Origin: Myxococcales bacterium
GTDB taxonomy: Bacteria; Myxococcota_A; Polyangia; Haliangiales; Haliangiaceae
Direction of reading: 5' to 3'
Assembly: GCA_028287135.1 (NCBI GenBank)
Contig: JAQBQE010000048.1
Location: 1-64,000 of the forward strand
Length of the DNA stretch: 64,000 nt
The notes under the pieces were generated by a model. It ran no database searches. It was not told the DNA's origin and was given only the letters and a program-made list of their open reading frames with translations. Positions 7,860-16,700 of this stretch are shown piece after piece. Made by a program: the position numbers and the translations under genes. The first letter of the stretch is position 1. Every line of letters starts with the position of its first letter.

Positions 7860-10829
7860 TCAGCTGGGCGCGGAGAGCACCAGGACGATTGATGCACCGC
7901 GCGCGAGGCCGAGCGTCAGCCTGGTGCCGACCGGTGCGCGGAGCAGCGGCCACGCGTGCATCGAGCTCCCGCCGGTGACGTCGACGCCATCGATCGACGT
8001 GATCACGTCACCGACCTTGATCTCGGTCTTGGCGGCGGCGCCGCCGGGCTCGATGAAGCTGACCTCGAGCCGGTACTTGTCGGGCGGCGTGTCGTTCGGC
8101 AGCTCGACGAAGTGCACGCCCAGCCCGCCGGCGACCTCGCCCTTCTTCAGGCGTTTCTTGAGCACGGTGAGGTCGCCGAGATCGACGGTGCTGCTGCCCG
8201 TGACGGTGCGGAGGACGCGGATCCACGCGTACTCGGAATCCGGGACGTCGCGGTGGATGCCCATGATCGCGAGCTGGCCGCGTGGCGCGCGCTTGATCGT
8301 GAACCGGCCGGTCGTATCCGAGATGTTCTCGCGTCCCTCGTTGTTCTCGTCGAAGGAGCCACCCTGGGCGAGCTGCGCGCTCATCCGCATGCCGGCGACC
8401 GGCTGCTTGGTGGCGAGATCGACGACGCGGCCGGTCAACGTCAGCAGTGACTCGAGGACGACGGTGACCCCGGTCCTGGCCTCGGAATCGGCGAGATCGA
8501 GCTCGAGCTTCTTGTGGCCGCCCTCGGCAGTGACGGTGAGGTGGAAGTGCCCGGCGGGAAGATCGTGGATCGCGAAGCGACCTTCGGTCCGGTAGAACGT
8601 CTCGGAGCGAAGCAAGCCGGTCTTGAGATCCTGGAGGTCGACCGTGATCTCGACGGGGACGCCGCCCTCGCGCGTGGTGACGCCACCGATCGATCCGGTG
8701 TGCTTGATCTCGAGGCGTGCGGCGGCACCGGTCGCGACGTGCTCGGCGATCGCCTCGCCACCGCCCTTGCGATAGGCGCGCAGCGTGTAGGTGCCGGGCG
8801 CGAGGCTGGTGACGGTGAACGCACCGTCGGTGCCGGTCAGCACCGGCTTGTCGGAATCGCCCCAGCCCCAGCGCGTCTGCTGCGCGCTCGTGGACAGCGC
8901 GCCTGCCGCATCGGATTCGCGCGCACTCGAGATGAACGCATCGGAGACCGGCTTGCCGTCCGGATCGACGACGATGCCCTTGATCGTGCCGTTCTGTGCC
9001 TCGACCACGAGCTTGACGGTGGCGGTCTGCCCCGCACGCACGGTCGTCTTCTCGCCCTGCTTCGCGTCATCGGTGGTGCCGGGCTTCTTGAGTCGATCGC
9101 CAAAGCCTTGCTCCGCGGTGACCTGGTAGTCGCCCGGGCGAAGCCCATCGATCGTGAACGACCCGGTGCGGTCCGACTTGTTGTCAACGCCGAACCACAT
9201 GCGGCTGTGGTTGGCGTACGGCGAGGCGTCGATCGATACATCGGCGACCGGCTTGCCCTCCGCATCGACGACGGTGCCCTTGATCGTGCCTCCGTCCTCG
9301 AGAATGAGATCCCTCTCGACGGTCGCGCCGGCCGCGAGCTCGACCTTGTACTCGTCCTCGGGAGCGACGCCCTGGTCGGTCATGACCGAGAGCCGATACG
9401 TCGCGACTCGCAGCCCACGGAGCTCGTAGCCGCCATCGCGCTGCGAGCGATCGCCGGAGAAATCATCCTTTGCCCGCGCATCGCCTCCGGTGGTGCCTGC
9501 GGAGATGAATGCGTCCTCGATCGGGGTGCCGCTCCGGGTCAGGACCCGGCCGCGGATCGTGGCACCGGGCTCGACCTCCCACGTTTGGTCCGTCGCGTCC
9601 TTGTCGGCGATCACGATCGGCGGATAGCTGTCCTTGGCCTGGTAGCCCTCGCACCGGACCTCCGGCTTGTACGTGCCAGGCAGGACACCCTCGGCGACGA
9701 TCGTGCCATCGGGCTCCGTGCGCGCGCTCGCGCCGCGATCCTTCTCCTCGTCGCGGAACGACACCTTGGCCTCGGTGCACACGGTGACCTTGTCGCCCGG
9801 AATCATCACCTTGCCGACGATCCGCGACGCGGGGAACACCTTCACGATCACGCCGTCGACGTGCTGGCCGAGCCCGACGAGCGTCGAGCCCTCGGTGCGT
9901 CCATAGCTGGTCGCGGTCTGCGCGATCGCGATGAACCGACCCGGCGTCAGGCGCTGGACGCGGAACGTGCCCTGCGCGTCGGTGCGCTCGCCCTGCGTGC
10001 TGTTCCAGTCCCAGGTTGCGCTCTCGACGGTGACGCGCGCGCCCTCGATCGGCTTTCCCGATCTCGCATCGACGACCGTGCCCGACAGCGACGATTCGGG
10101 CGTCATCAGCAGCGTGATTGCGCCGGGGGCGCGTCCGGCCCCGGTCGCCGGTGCGTAGCCATCCGCGGTCGCGGCGAGCTGGACGTTCCCGGGCGGCATC
10201 CAGATGGAGAACGCGCCACGCTCGTCGGACTCGACAACGGGGCTGGTCGCGCCTTCACCCCAGAACCCTCCACTCGCGCGGACGTGCGCGTGGGCGACCG
10301 GGCCGCCGCTGATGTCCGAGACCGTGCCGGTGACCTCGACGGCACCGCGGCGGAGCGCGAAGTCGACGTCGGTCCTCGCTTCGCCTGCGGCGAGGTCGAA
10401 GCGGGTCTTGCGGCGATCGCCGCCGGGATGAAACGTCTCGGGCCGGAATGTCTTCGCGCCTGCATCGACGCTGTACGCCGCCGCGAGCAGGTTGCGCAGC
10501 AGATAGGCGCCGGTCGCATCCGTTGTCGCGCAGACCGGATCGCGGGTCAGCTCGCCGGGGAGGTCGTACGCGGAGATGTCAGCGCACACGATCGCGCCCC
10601 CGATCGGCGCCTTGTCCTCGGTGCGCACGACGCCTGCGATCGAGCCGCGCGGCTGAGTGCGTGGATCAGCTCGCTTCGCGACGGAGCTGGTGGTGCTGCC
10701 GGTGGCCACCTTCGCGGCGACCTGTGGCCCGGTCTCCGAGGACGAACCGGGGTCTCGACCTCGCCACAGCACGAACGCGGTCACGAGGACCGCGAGCCCG
10801 ATCGCCACAGCCAGCCTGCGCTTCGTCAT
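7860..10829 (-). CDS. Large membrane-anchored carboxypeptidase-regulatory-repeat protein with C-terminal PDZ
   Basis: 989 residues from ATG at 10829 (GGAG five bases upstream). A signal anchor spans residues 5-22 (RLAVAIGLAVLVTAFVLW). Outside the membrane come about seven to nine tandem Ig-like carboxypeptidase-regulatory domains; their opening strands are easily seen (GSIAGVVRTEDKAPIGGA, SLSGTVVDARSGKPIEGA, TIRGRVLTRSGTPIEDA, TIKGTVVDAEGKPVADV, TIKGIVVDPDGKPVSDA, LTGRVVDLATKQPVAGM). The last ~90 residues look like a PDZ domain (IKVGDVITSIDGVDVTG). No protease or other enzyme domain is visible. The architecture suggests a long periplasmic or surface scaffold that presents a peptide-binding PDZ at its tip; ligand unknown. 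Confidence 0.8.
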   Translation of the reverse strand: MTKRRLAVAIGLAVLVTAFVLWRGRDPGSSSETGPQVAAKVATGSTTSSVAKRADPRTQPRGSIAGVVRTEDKAPIGGAIVCADISAYDLPGELTRDPVCATTDATGAYLLRNLLAAAYSVDAGAKTFRPETFHPGGDRRKTRFDLAAGEARTDVDFALRRGAVEVTGTVSDISGGPVAHAHVRASGGFWGEGATSPVVESDERGAFSIWMPPGNVQLAATADGYAPATGAGRAPGAITLLMTPESSLSGTVVDARSGKPIEGARVTVESATWDWNSTQGERTDAQGTFRVQRLTPGRFIAIAQTATSYGRTEGSTLVGLGQHVDGVIVKVFPASRIVGKVMIPGDKVTVCTEAKVSFRDEEKDRGASARTEPDGTIVAEGVLPGTYKPEVRCEGYQAKDSYPPIVIADKDATDQTWEVEPGATIRGRVLTRSGTPIEDAFISAGTTGGDARAKDDFSGDRSQRDGGYELRGLRVATYRLSVMTDQGVAPEDEYKVELAAGATVERDLILEDGGTIKGTVVDAEGKPVADVSIDASPYANHSRMWFGVDNKSDRTGSFTIDGLRPGDYQVTAEQGFGDRLKKPGTTDDAKQGEKTTVRAGQTATVKLVVEAQNGTIKGIVVDPDGKPVSDAFISSARESDAAGALSTSAQQTRWGWGDSDKPVLTGTDGAFTVTSLAPGTYTLRAYRKGGGEAIAEHVATGAAARLEIKHTGSIGGVTTREGGVPVEITVDLQDLKTGLLRSETFYRTEGRFAIHDLPAGHFHLTVTAEGGHKKLELDLADSEARTGVTVVLESLLTLTGRVVDLATKQPVAGMRMSAQLAQGGSFDENNEGRENISDTTGRFTIKRAPRGQLAIMGIHRDVPDSEYAWIRVLRTVTGSSTVDLGDLTVLKKRLKKGEVAGGLGVHFVELPNDTPPDKYRLEVSFIEPGGAAAKTEIKVGDVITSIDGVDVTGGSSMHAWPLLRAPVGTRLTLGLARGASIVLVLSAPS

Positions 10830-10890
10830 CGGATCTCCGACAGGCCGGTGTGGAACCGGTTGCACTACCGCATTCGTATTTCAGCAGCCG

Positions 10891-11751
10891 TCAGGGCCGG
10901 AGGACGCGATTGTCGATCAGGCGCGTGGTGCCCATGAACACCGCCATCGCGAGCACGCCGGGCCGCTCGAGCCGATCGGTGATCGGCGTCAGCTCGGTCG
11001 CGTCGCGGAGCTCGAGGTAATCGATCCGCGCGAGCGACTCCGCCTCGATCGGTGCGCGTGCCGCTGCGACGATGGTGGCGGCGGATCGTTCGCCGGCCTT
11101 GACCAGCGCCTCGGCGGCCGCGAGGCCCTTCGACAGCGCGAGCGCGGCGTGGCGCTGCTCGGCGCTGAGGTACGCGTTGCGCGAGGACAGCGCGAGCCCA
11201 TCGGACTCACGGATGATCGGCACGCTCGCGATCTCGATCGCGAAGTCGAGGTCCCGCACCATCCGCCGGATGATCGCGAGCTGCTGATAGTCCTTCTCGC
11301 CGAACACCGCGAGGTGCGGCAGCGTGATGTGGAACAGCTTCGCGACGATCGTCGCGACGCCGGCGAAGTGACCCGGACGGCTCGCCCCGCACAGCGGTTG
11401 CTGGAGCTCGCGGACCTCGACGAACGTCTGCGCACCGGGCGGATACATCGCCGCGGCTGGCGGACAGAACGCGAGATCGATCCCCGCCGGGCGTGCCTTC
11501 GCGAGGTCACCGGCTTCGTCGCGCGGATACCGCGACAGGTCCTCGGTGGGTCCGAACTGGGTCGGGTTGACGAAGATGGTCAGGATCACGACGTCGGCCT
11601 GCGCCCGCGCGTGACGCACGAGCGCGAGGTGACCCTCGTGGAGTGCACCCATCGTGGGCACCACCGCGATCCGGCGACCATCTCGCCGGAGATCCTCGAC
11701 GCGGGCACGCATCACGGCCGGCTCGCGGAACACCTCGAACGGAATCTGCAC
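10891..11751 (-). CDS. panC: Pantothenate synthetase
   Basis: 286 residues, normal length. It joins pantoate and beta-alanine with ATP in the cytoplasm, the last step of vitamin B5 synthesis. Family motifs are intact: PTMGALHEGH (HxGH-type nucleotide site), IFVNPTQFG, FGEKDYQQL (KxxQ-type) and SSRNAYLS (equivalent of the KMSKS loop). The start is GTG at 11751. It lies 28 bases downstream of the zinc-ribbon gene and 61 bases upstream of the repeat-protein gene in the same direction; panB and panD are not in the window. Confidence 0.96.
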   Translation of the reverse strand: MQIPFEVFREPAVMRARVEDLRRDGRRIAVVPTMGALHEGHLALVRHARAQADVVILTIFVNPTQFGPTEDLSRYPRDEAGDLAKARPAGIDLAFCPPAAAMYPPGAQTFVEVRELQQPLCGASRPGHFAGVATIVAKLFHITLPHLAVFGEKDYQQLAIIRRMVRDLDFAIEIASVPIIRESDGLALSSRNAYLSAEQRHAALALSKGLAAAEALVKAGERSAATIVAAARAPIEAESLARIDYLELRDATELTPITDRLERPGVLAMAVFMGTTRLIDNRVLRP

Positions 11752-11779
11752 CCGCGGATGCTACCGCGGGAACGAGCAC

Positions 11780-12841
11780 TCAGCAGTGCGAGGCTTCGAT
11801 GCAATCTTGCGCGGTCAGCAGCAGCTTCTGGACCTGGTCGAGGCCCCCGGCGCCGGCCGGGCCCGAGCCGCCCGAGCCGCAGACGTCGAGCTGATCGATC
11901 TGCGCGAGGCAGCGCTGCGCGGCGACACAGCCTGCAGGCAGGGCAGGCGCCGGGAACGTACCGAGCTGCTGCTCGATCATCGAGCACATCGCGCCGGCCG
12001 GCGAGCTCGGGCACGACGTGGTGCGCTCGCATGCGTGCTTGAGCATCACCATCAGCATCGCGCTGCTGCCGCCGAGGCTGCCGAACGGGTTACCGAGTCC
12101 GAGCCCACCGCTGCCACCACGCGGATTCGCGAACGGATCCTTGAACAGGTCATCCGGATCGATCTGGAGGTCGTCCGGATCATCGGGGACAGCGGGGGCA
12201 GGAGGCGTGGCGCGGGGAACCACGCCACCGCGATTGCTCCATGGATCGGCGCCGCCCTGCGGAGGCAGGCTCGAGCCCGGATCCCGCGGTGCCATCGGGT
12301 TGGTGTCCATGCGCTCGGGTGCCGGCGGAGGTGCGAGCCGGCGAGAGTCCGCGTTGGCGTCGCTCGAGGGTGGCCACAGCATCAGCACGACGGCCGCGGC
12401 GATCGCGATCACCGCGAGCACGATCACGATCACGGGCCAGTTGCGCCAGACCGATCCGCGCATCGGCTCGGTCTGCATCCGACCGGTCGGACGCGGTGGC
12501 AGGATCGGGCGGGACTCGTCCCGCACCGGAAGGAAAACCGCGATGCCCGGGTTCGGCCCGACGAGCGTCTCGGCGAGGTGCGGGGCGTACCCGTTCGGCG
12601 CGCCGAGCGTTGCCGGATCGGGGGTGCCGAACGTTGCCGGATCGGCCGGGCGAGCGAGCGTCGGGATGACCCGTGAGAGGGGCGGCAGCGCCATGCTCGC
12701 CGCGGGCCGGGTGGCGCGCTGGGCGTGGACATCGGCCTTGCAGTGCTTGCAGCGGCCCGCGATCGGGTGAATCAGCCCCCCGCACAGCGGGCAGGGGACA
12801 CGCGCATCCGAAGGGCCGGTGTTCCGAGCCGCCACTGCCAT
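11780..12841 (-). CDS. Zinc-ribbon, single-pass membrane protein with Cys-rich C-terminus
   Basis: 353 residues from ATG at 12841. An N-terminal zinc ribbon is formed by CPLC (17-20) and CKHC (31-34). A Pro-rich linker leads to one transmembrane helix (135-156, PVIVIVLAVIAIAAAVVLML). Outside the membrane a Pro/Asp/Gly-rich stretch is followed by a compact helical domain with eight Cys (HACERTTSC, MCSMIEQQL, GCVAAQRCL, DVCGSG, DCIEASHC), probably disulfide-bonded. This cytosolic-ribbon/periplasmic-domain layout is frequent in myxobacteria and has no assigned role. A start 14 codons upstream is possible but has no benefit. Confidence 0.7.
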   Translation of the reverse strand: MAVAARNTGPSDARVPCPLCGGLIHPIAGRCKHCKADVHAQRATRPAASMALPPLSRVIPTLARPADPATFGTPDPATLGAPNGYAPHLAETLVGPNPGIAVFLPVRDESRPILPPRPTGRMQTEPMRGSVWRNWPVIVIVLAVIAIAAAVVLMLWPPSSDANADSRRLAPPPAPERMDTNPMAPRDPGSSLPPQGGADPWSNRGGVVPRATPPAPAVPDDPDDLQIDPDDLFKDPFANPRGGSGGLGLGNPFGSLGGSSAMLMVMLKHACERTTSCPSSPAGAMCSMIEQQLGTFPAPALPAGCVAAQRCLAQIDQLDVCGSGGSGPAGAGGLDQVQKLLLTAQDCIEASHC

Positions 12842-12946
12842 GTCCCTGATGCTGGCAGGAGAACCGCAGGGATGCAAAGCCAAGTACGCGCCTGTGCCAC
12901 AGATGTGTCATTGCCAAGGTGCGTTCCGCACCTCACAGTGCCGCGA

Positions 12947-13741
12947 ATGGCTGGTCCCCTCCCGCCGCGCGTCTCGCACCTCGAGGTGCGGATCGCCGGC
13001 CTCGATCCGCGCCACGACGGCGTGAAGATCGCGCAGCTCTCCGATATCCACGTCGGCAACCTGACCCCCGCCTCGCACATCCGTGCGGCGATCGACGCGG
13101 CAAACGCGGCGAATCCAGATCTGATCGTGCTGACGGGTGACTACGTGTGCTGGCGCCGTCAGGAGGTCGCGCTCGCGGCGGACCAGCTCGGCGGACTCCG
13201 TGCGCCGCGCGTGCTCGCCGTGCTCGGCAACCATGACTACTTCGTGTGGGGTGCGGGTGTGAAGGGCGCGCTCGAGCGCAACGGCTACGAGGTGCTCCGC
13301 AACCAGACGACGGTCGCCACGGTCCGCGGCGCGCCGCTCGCGATGATCGGCGTCGACGATCCGATCACGCGTCACCACGATCTCGATGCGTCGTTCGCCG
13401 GGACCCCGAGCGGGATGTCGCGGATCGTGCTGTGCCACTCACCCGATCACGCTCCGGAGATCTCGCGCCGCGGTGCCGATCTCGTGATGTCGGGCCACAC
13501 CCATGGTGGTCAGATGTACGTGAAGGGAATCACCGATCGGATCATGAAGCGCGCGGGCCTCAACTTCCGCCGGGGGCTGTTCGAGGTCGGCGAGGGCGAT
13601 ACGAAGACCACGCTCTACGTGACCCCCGGTGTCGGCTTCTCGGGTGTGACCCGCAGGTTCGGCGAAGGGACCCACGCCGAGGTGGCCGTGATCACCCTGC
13701 GCCAAGCGATCCGGGAACAACCGGCGCGCGCGGCCGGGTAG
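12947..13741 (+). CDS. Calcineurin-like metallophosphoesterase
   Basis: 264 residues from ATG at 12947 (GTG at 12938 also possible). The five metal-site motifs of the PF00149 family are present in order: DIHVGN, GDYVCW, GNHDY, a His in LCHSPDH, and GHTHGGQ. The spacing and the closing GHTHGGQ match the YkuE/YaeI-type phosphodiesterase group, but the usual N-terminal membrane segment is absent. Likely a cytoplasmic di-metal phosphatase or phosphodiesterase; substrate unknown. Transcribed away from the zinc-ribbon gene, about 105 bases apart. Confidence 0.85.
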   Translation: MAGPLPPRVSHLEVRIAGLDPRHDGVKIAQLSDIHVGNLTPASHIRAAIDAANAANPDLIVLTGDYVCWRRQEVALAADQLGGLRAPRVLAVLGNHDYFVWGAGVKGALERNGYEVLRNQTTVATVRGAPLAMIGVDDPITRHHDLDASFAGTPSGMSRIVLCHSPDHAPEISRRGADLVMSGHTHGGQMYVKGITDRIMKRAGLNFRRGLFEVGEGDTKTTLYVTPGVGFSGVTRRFGEGTHAEVAVITLRQAIREQPARAAG

Positions 13742-13831
13742 ACGGATCGCGATGCCGCGCCTGTTCACCGAACGCATCTGATCTGTCGTCCGGTCGTTCG
13801 TCCGACTCCGACCTGCTGCTCGCGATGGCCG

Positions 13832-14041
13832 TTCGCACGCCGGCCCGAGCACTCGGGCTCGGTGCTCGCCGCCGGACATCTGTTCACGCCGCTCGCGCTC
13901 GCGTTGCCGTGGGTGATCGGCATCGTCGCGGATCATGCGGATACGTACGTCGCACTCGGCCTGCTGATCGCGCAGCCGATCGGTCTCGTGGTGCTCGCAA
14001 TCGCCGTGAGATCGCGATCGTCATCCTCATCGTCCACGTGA
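13832..14041 (+). pseudogene. C-terminal remnant of a multi-pass (MFS-like) transporter
   Basis: Read in the frame that ends with TGA at 14041, the DNA gives RRPEHSGSVLAAG, then FTPLALALPWVIGIVADHA and YVALGLLIAQPIGLVVLAIA, two hydrophobic helices joined by a short polar loop, ending in a Ser-rich tail. The helix-loop-helix with a GIVAD-type turn resembles the last pair of helices of major-facilitator transporters. No start or upstream helices remain in this frame; the sequence before 13800 does not continue it. I take it as a gene decayed or deleted at its 5' end. A short real membrane ORF is possible but has no start site. Confidence 0.4.
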
Positions 14042-14076
14042 TCGCACCCGTGATCGCACCCGTGATCGTGGCCGTG
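14029..14076. repeat. Four tandem copies of a 12-bp unit
   Basis: ATCGTCCACGTG, ATCGCACCCGTG, ATCGCACCCGTG and ATCGTGGCCGTG follow each other with no gap; the two central copies are identical. The array starts at the end of the transporter remnant. It could be slippage in non-coding DNA or a regulator site array for the gene at 14345. Confidence 0.7.
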
Positions 14077-14344
14077 CACCTGAACGGGGCCGACCCCGTG
14101 ATCCTGCGGGACCGAGCAAGCGCGACCCCTACGGACCTGCGAGGCCGATCTGCGTGATCGCTCTGCACGATCGAGGTCTGCGGTAGCGATCGCGCCTGAT
14201 CGAGCGCGGATCAGATCGATGGTGGCGATCACGCGCACGGGCGCGTTCGGGTTCACCTGCAAGGCCACGATCACGACCGTTCGATCACGTTGCCGTTGCC
14301 ATCGAGGCAACCTCGAGCGGTTCGGCCCGGTCGTAGGGAAACAC

Positions 14345-15589
14345 ATGATGGCGAAGCAGACGCGGATGTCTGCCTCGCTCGTGGTGTTGCTCGCGATCCC
14401 GTCGGTGCCCGCATTCGCGGAACCGGAGGCGATCGTCGTGCAACTCACGGGTGAGGTGCGTGATCCAGACGAGGACACTCGCGACGAACGCGAGGATCAC
14501 TCGGTGAGCACGGCACCGGGGGCGCAGGATCCGCTGGCGACTCCGCCCGCACCACCAGTGGTGCCACTCGCGGATCTTCCACGGCCCCGGAAACCTCCGA
14601 GCGGTAGCTTCAGCGTCGGGGCCGGGTACTCGACGGACGAGTCGTTCATCGCGACGGCCAGCGTTGCCCAGAACGACCTGTTCGGTACCGGCCACCGGCT
14701 CGCGCTGGACGCCAGGCTCTCCGACCGGCAGTCGCTGGTACGGGCGAGCTACGAGGTACCGCACCTGCTGGGGACCGATCTGCGGCTTCGCGGCGAGCTC
14801 TACGCGAAGGAGCGGGGCTATGTCGGGTTCATCCGACAGGCCGCGGGTGCCGCGCTGACGTTGACCGCTCCGGTCGGTGCGCACACCGAGGTGTTCGTCG
14901 GATTTCGAGCCGAGCAGGTCTCGACCATCCAGACGCTCGTGGCTCCGTGGAGTCTTCACGGCGTGGGTGGCGTGGACGGCACCACGCTTCCGTCGGAGAT
15001 GGGAGGCATGATCGCGTCGCTGCGAGCAGGCGTTGCGTACAGCACGCTCGATGCACCGGTCCTTCCGAGACGCGGCACCTCGCTGGGACTCTCCGTCGAG
15101 GTCGCGGACGAGCAGCTTGGATCCGCGTTCCAGAAGACACGTGTCGATGGCTGGGCGAGCATGCATGCTCCGCTCGGTCCGTTCACGCTGCATCTCGGCA
15201 GCCGGGTGAGCGCGGTGACGAGCTCCGATCCATGGGGCGTGCTGCTCTCCGAGCGCCTGCAGTTCGATGGCTCCAGCGACATCCGCGGTTATGCGCCCGG
15301 ATCGATCGGTCCTCGTGATCCGCGCAGCGGCACGTCGCTCGGCGGAAACCTCATGTACTCGTCCCGCGCCGAGCTCGAGGTCCCGTTGGTCCCGCGCTAC
15401 GGGATCTCGGCGGTCGGCTTCGTCGATGCGGGAGGCGTGTTCGACGCGAGCGGTTGGGGAGGGACCGGGGTGTCCGCGGGCTTCGGCTTGATCTGGCGCT
15501 CGCCGATCGGTCCGTTGCGCTTCGACTGGGCGGTGCCGCTGGACGGTGGCAAGCCGCAATTCCTGTTCAACGTGGGCAGCAGCTTCTAG
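14345..15589 (+). CDS. Omp85/BamA-type outer-membrane barrel lacking POTRA domains
   Basis: 414 residues from ATG at 14345 (ATG 14348 adjacent). A signal peptide (SLVVLLAIPSVPAFA) is followed by a ~65-residue Pro/Asp-rich linker and then directly by a barrel of the bacterial surface antigen (D15) family. The diagnostic C-terminal features are present: a RGY motif in SDIRGYAPGSIGPRD, ELEVPLVPRYGI, GFVDAGGVFD, RSPIGPLRFDWAVPL and a terminal FLFNVGSSF. BamA and TamA have 3-5 POTRA domains before the barrel; here none fits in the linker. It may be a stand-alone transporter barrel, like the patatin-associated or short Omp85 proteins. Its stop overlaps that of the convergent GST gene (CTAG). Confidence 0.85.
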   Translation: MMAKQTRMSASLVVLLAIPSVPAFAEPEAIVVQLTGEVRDPDEDTRDEREDHSVSTAPGAQDPLATPPAPPVVPLADLPRPRKPPSGSFSVGAGYSTDESFIATASVAQNDLFGTGHRLALDARLSDRQSLVRASYEVPHLLGTDLRLRGELYAKERGYVGFIRQAAGAALTLTAPVGAHTEVFVGFRAEQVSTIQTLVAPWSLHGVGGVDGTTLPSEMGGMIASLRAGVAYSTLDAPVLPRRGTSLGLSVEVADEQLGSAFQKTRVDGWASMHAPLGPFTLHLGSRVSAVTSSDPWGVLLSERLQFDGSSDIRGYAPGSIGPRDPRSGTSLGGNLMYSSRAELEVPLVPRYGISAVGFVDAGGVFDASGWGGTGVSAGFGLIWRSPIGPLRFDWAVPLDGGKPQFLFNVGSSF

Positions 15590-16329
15590 GCACTGCGATG
15601 GTTCGCATAGATCCGCAGGGCGAACTGCCCGGCGGGGCTCGCGCGCCATACCTCGATCTGCGCGCGAGCAGGCGGCGGAAACTCCTCGGGCGGCGGTAGC
15701 GCGAACGGATGCTCGCGTGGGCCCACCACCGGCGCTGCGAGTGCCGCGAACGTGAGGTCCGCGACCGAGAACCGGTCGCCCACGAGGTAACGCTTGCCCC
15801 CGGCGAGGAGTGCCGAGACGCGCTCGAAGGTCTCGTCGATCTTCGTCCGCGAGCGCTCCGCGCCGGCCGCATCGATCTTGAGGCTGCGCTTGATCATCGT
15901 CAGCGCGATCGGCCGCGACATCTTGAGAGCGATCGACTGCCAGCGCGGCACGCCACGCGTCAACATCGCGTCGAGATCCTTGCGCGGCAGCATGTAGTAG
16001 TAGCCCCATCGTCGCGTCGCAGGACCGAGGTTGCGATCGAAGTCGTCCTCGTGCGCCATCGCCTCCGCCCGTGCGCTGGCAACCTGGGGCAGCAGGGTCC
16101 CGGGCTTCTGCGCATCGGCCCACGCGACGATCTCCGTGGAGTCGGTGATCAGCGTGTCACCGTCGACGACGACCGGCACCGTACGCTTCGCGCCGGCGCG
16201 GCGATTCGCGAGGTAGTGAAAGATAGGGAGGTGACCGTCTTCCTCATAGGCAACGCCACAGCGCTCGAGCGCCCAGCGCGCCTTCTCGCAGTAGTGAGAG
16301 AACGGGATCGTGATCAGCGTCGCGGGCAC
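15586..16329 (-). CDS. Glutathione S-transferase family protein
   Basis: 247 residues, GTG start at 16329, ten bases downstream of the lipoprotein gene. The N-terminal thioredoxin-like fold has a Cys/Ser site (PFSHYCEKARWAL), a cis-Pro (RTVPVVVDG) and the DSTEIVAW glutathione-gamma-glutamyl contact. The C-terminal helical domain contains LVGDRFSVADLTFAAL, the N-capping box of the family. Likely a cytoplasmic glutathione-dependent transferase or lyase. Substrate cannot be told. Confidence 0.88.
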   Translation of the reverse strand: MPATLITIPFSHYCEKARWALERCGVAYEEDGHLPIFHYLANRRAGAKRTVPVVVDGDTLITDSTEIVAWADAQKPGTLLPQVASARAEAMAHEDDFDRNLGPATRRWGYYYMLPRKDLDAMLTRGVPRWQSIALKMSRPIALTMIKRSLKIDAAGAERSRTKIDETFERVSALLAGGKRYLVGDRFSVADLTFAALAAPVVGPREHPFALPPPEEFPPPARAQIEVWRASPAGQFALRIYANHRSA

Positions 16330-16338
16330 GCGAGGAGT

Positions 16339-16683
16339 TTACTCGCCCGGGCGGCACACAGCGCCGGGACCATCCGCGATCGTCACGCACGTCGTCCCGC
16401 CGGGACATCCACCCTTGTCGTCCGCGCACGTGATCTCGCAGCTCGAGAACTGGGGGCCGCGTGGACCGGCGATGCCGTAGTAGCTGACGCAGGTCGCGGG
16501 CGCGGGGCACGCACCCTGATCGCAGGGCGAGCCGAGCTTGGCCGGATCGATCGCAGCCGGAGCGGGCGTCGGCTCGGGGGCCGGGGTCAGCTCCGGCGAT
16601 GGCGCCGGCGTTGCGGCGGGCGTGGAGCTCCCGCTGCACGCGACGAGCAGGCTGAGCACGGCGGACGCGACGATGCGGTTCAT
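16339..16683 (-). CDS. Small Cys-rich lipoprotein with Pro/Ala linker
   Basis: 114 residues. Signal peptide with lipobox LLVAC, a Pro/Ala/Thr linker (to about residue 48), then a ~65-residue knot with seven Cys (CDQGACPAPATC, SCEITC, GCPGGTTC, VCRPGE), typical of small disulfide-rich modules on myxobacterial surface proteins. It lies just upstream of the GST gene and 17 bases downstream of the kinase stop, so it is probably co-transcribed with both. Function unknown. Confidence 0.72.
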   Translation of the reverse strand: MNRIVASAVLSLLVACSGSSTPAATPAPSPELTPAPEPTPAPAAIDPAKLGSPCDQGACPAPATCVSYYGIAGPRGPQFSSCEITCADDKGGCPGGTTCVTIADGPGAVCRPGE

Positions 16684-16700
16684 CCGCGAACGGTACGCGA

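Larger units (their letters stand above)
13742..14344. other. 603-base region without an intact gene
   Basis: This is the longest gene-free stretch in the window. It holds a transporter-like coding remnant (13832-14041), a four-copy 12-bp tandem repeat (14029-14076) and about 270 further bases before the Omp85-type gene in which I see no convincing frame, RNA or promoter. Codon bias decays across it, in line with relaxed selection. Confidence 0.6.

Noticed and set aside
8514..10937. 807-residue open frame antisense to the repeat/PDZ protein gene
   Set aside because: Composition is that of a complementary-strand shadow; the opposite strand has clear signal anchor and domains.
13933..14478. 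His/Asp-rich frame on the minus strand (HGHDHGCDHGCDH) across the repeat
   Set aside because: The His-rich part is simply the 12-bp repeat read on the other strand; the frame extends into the start of the Omp85 gene and has no ribosome site.
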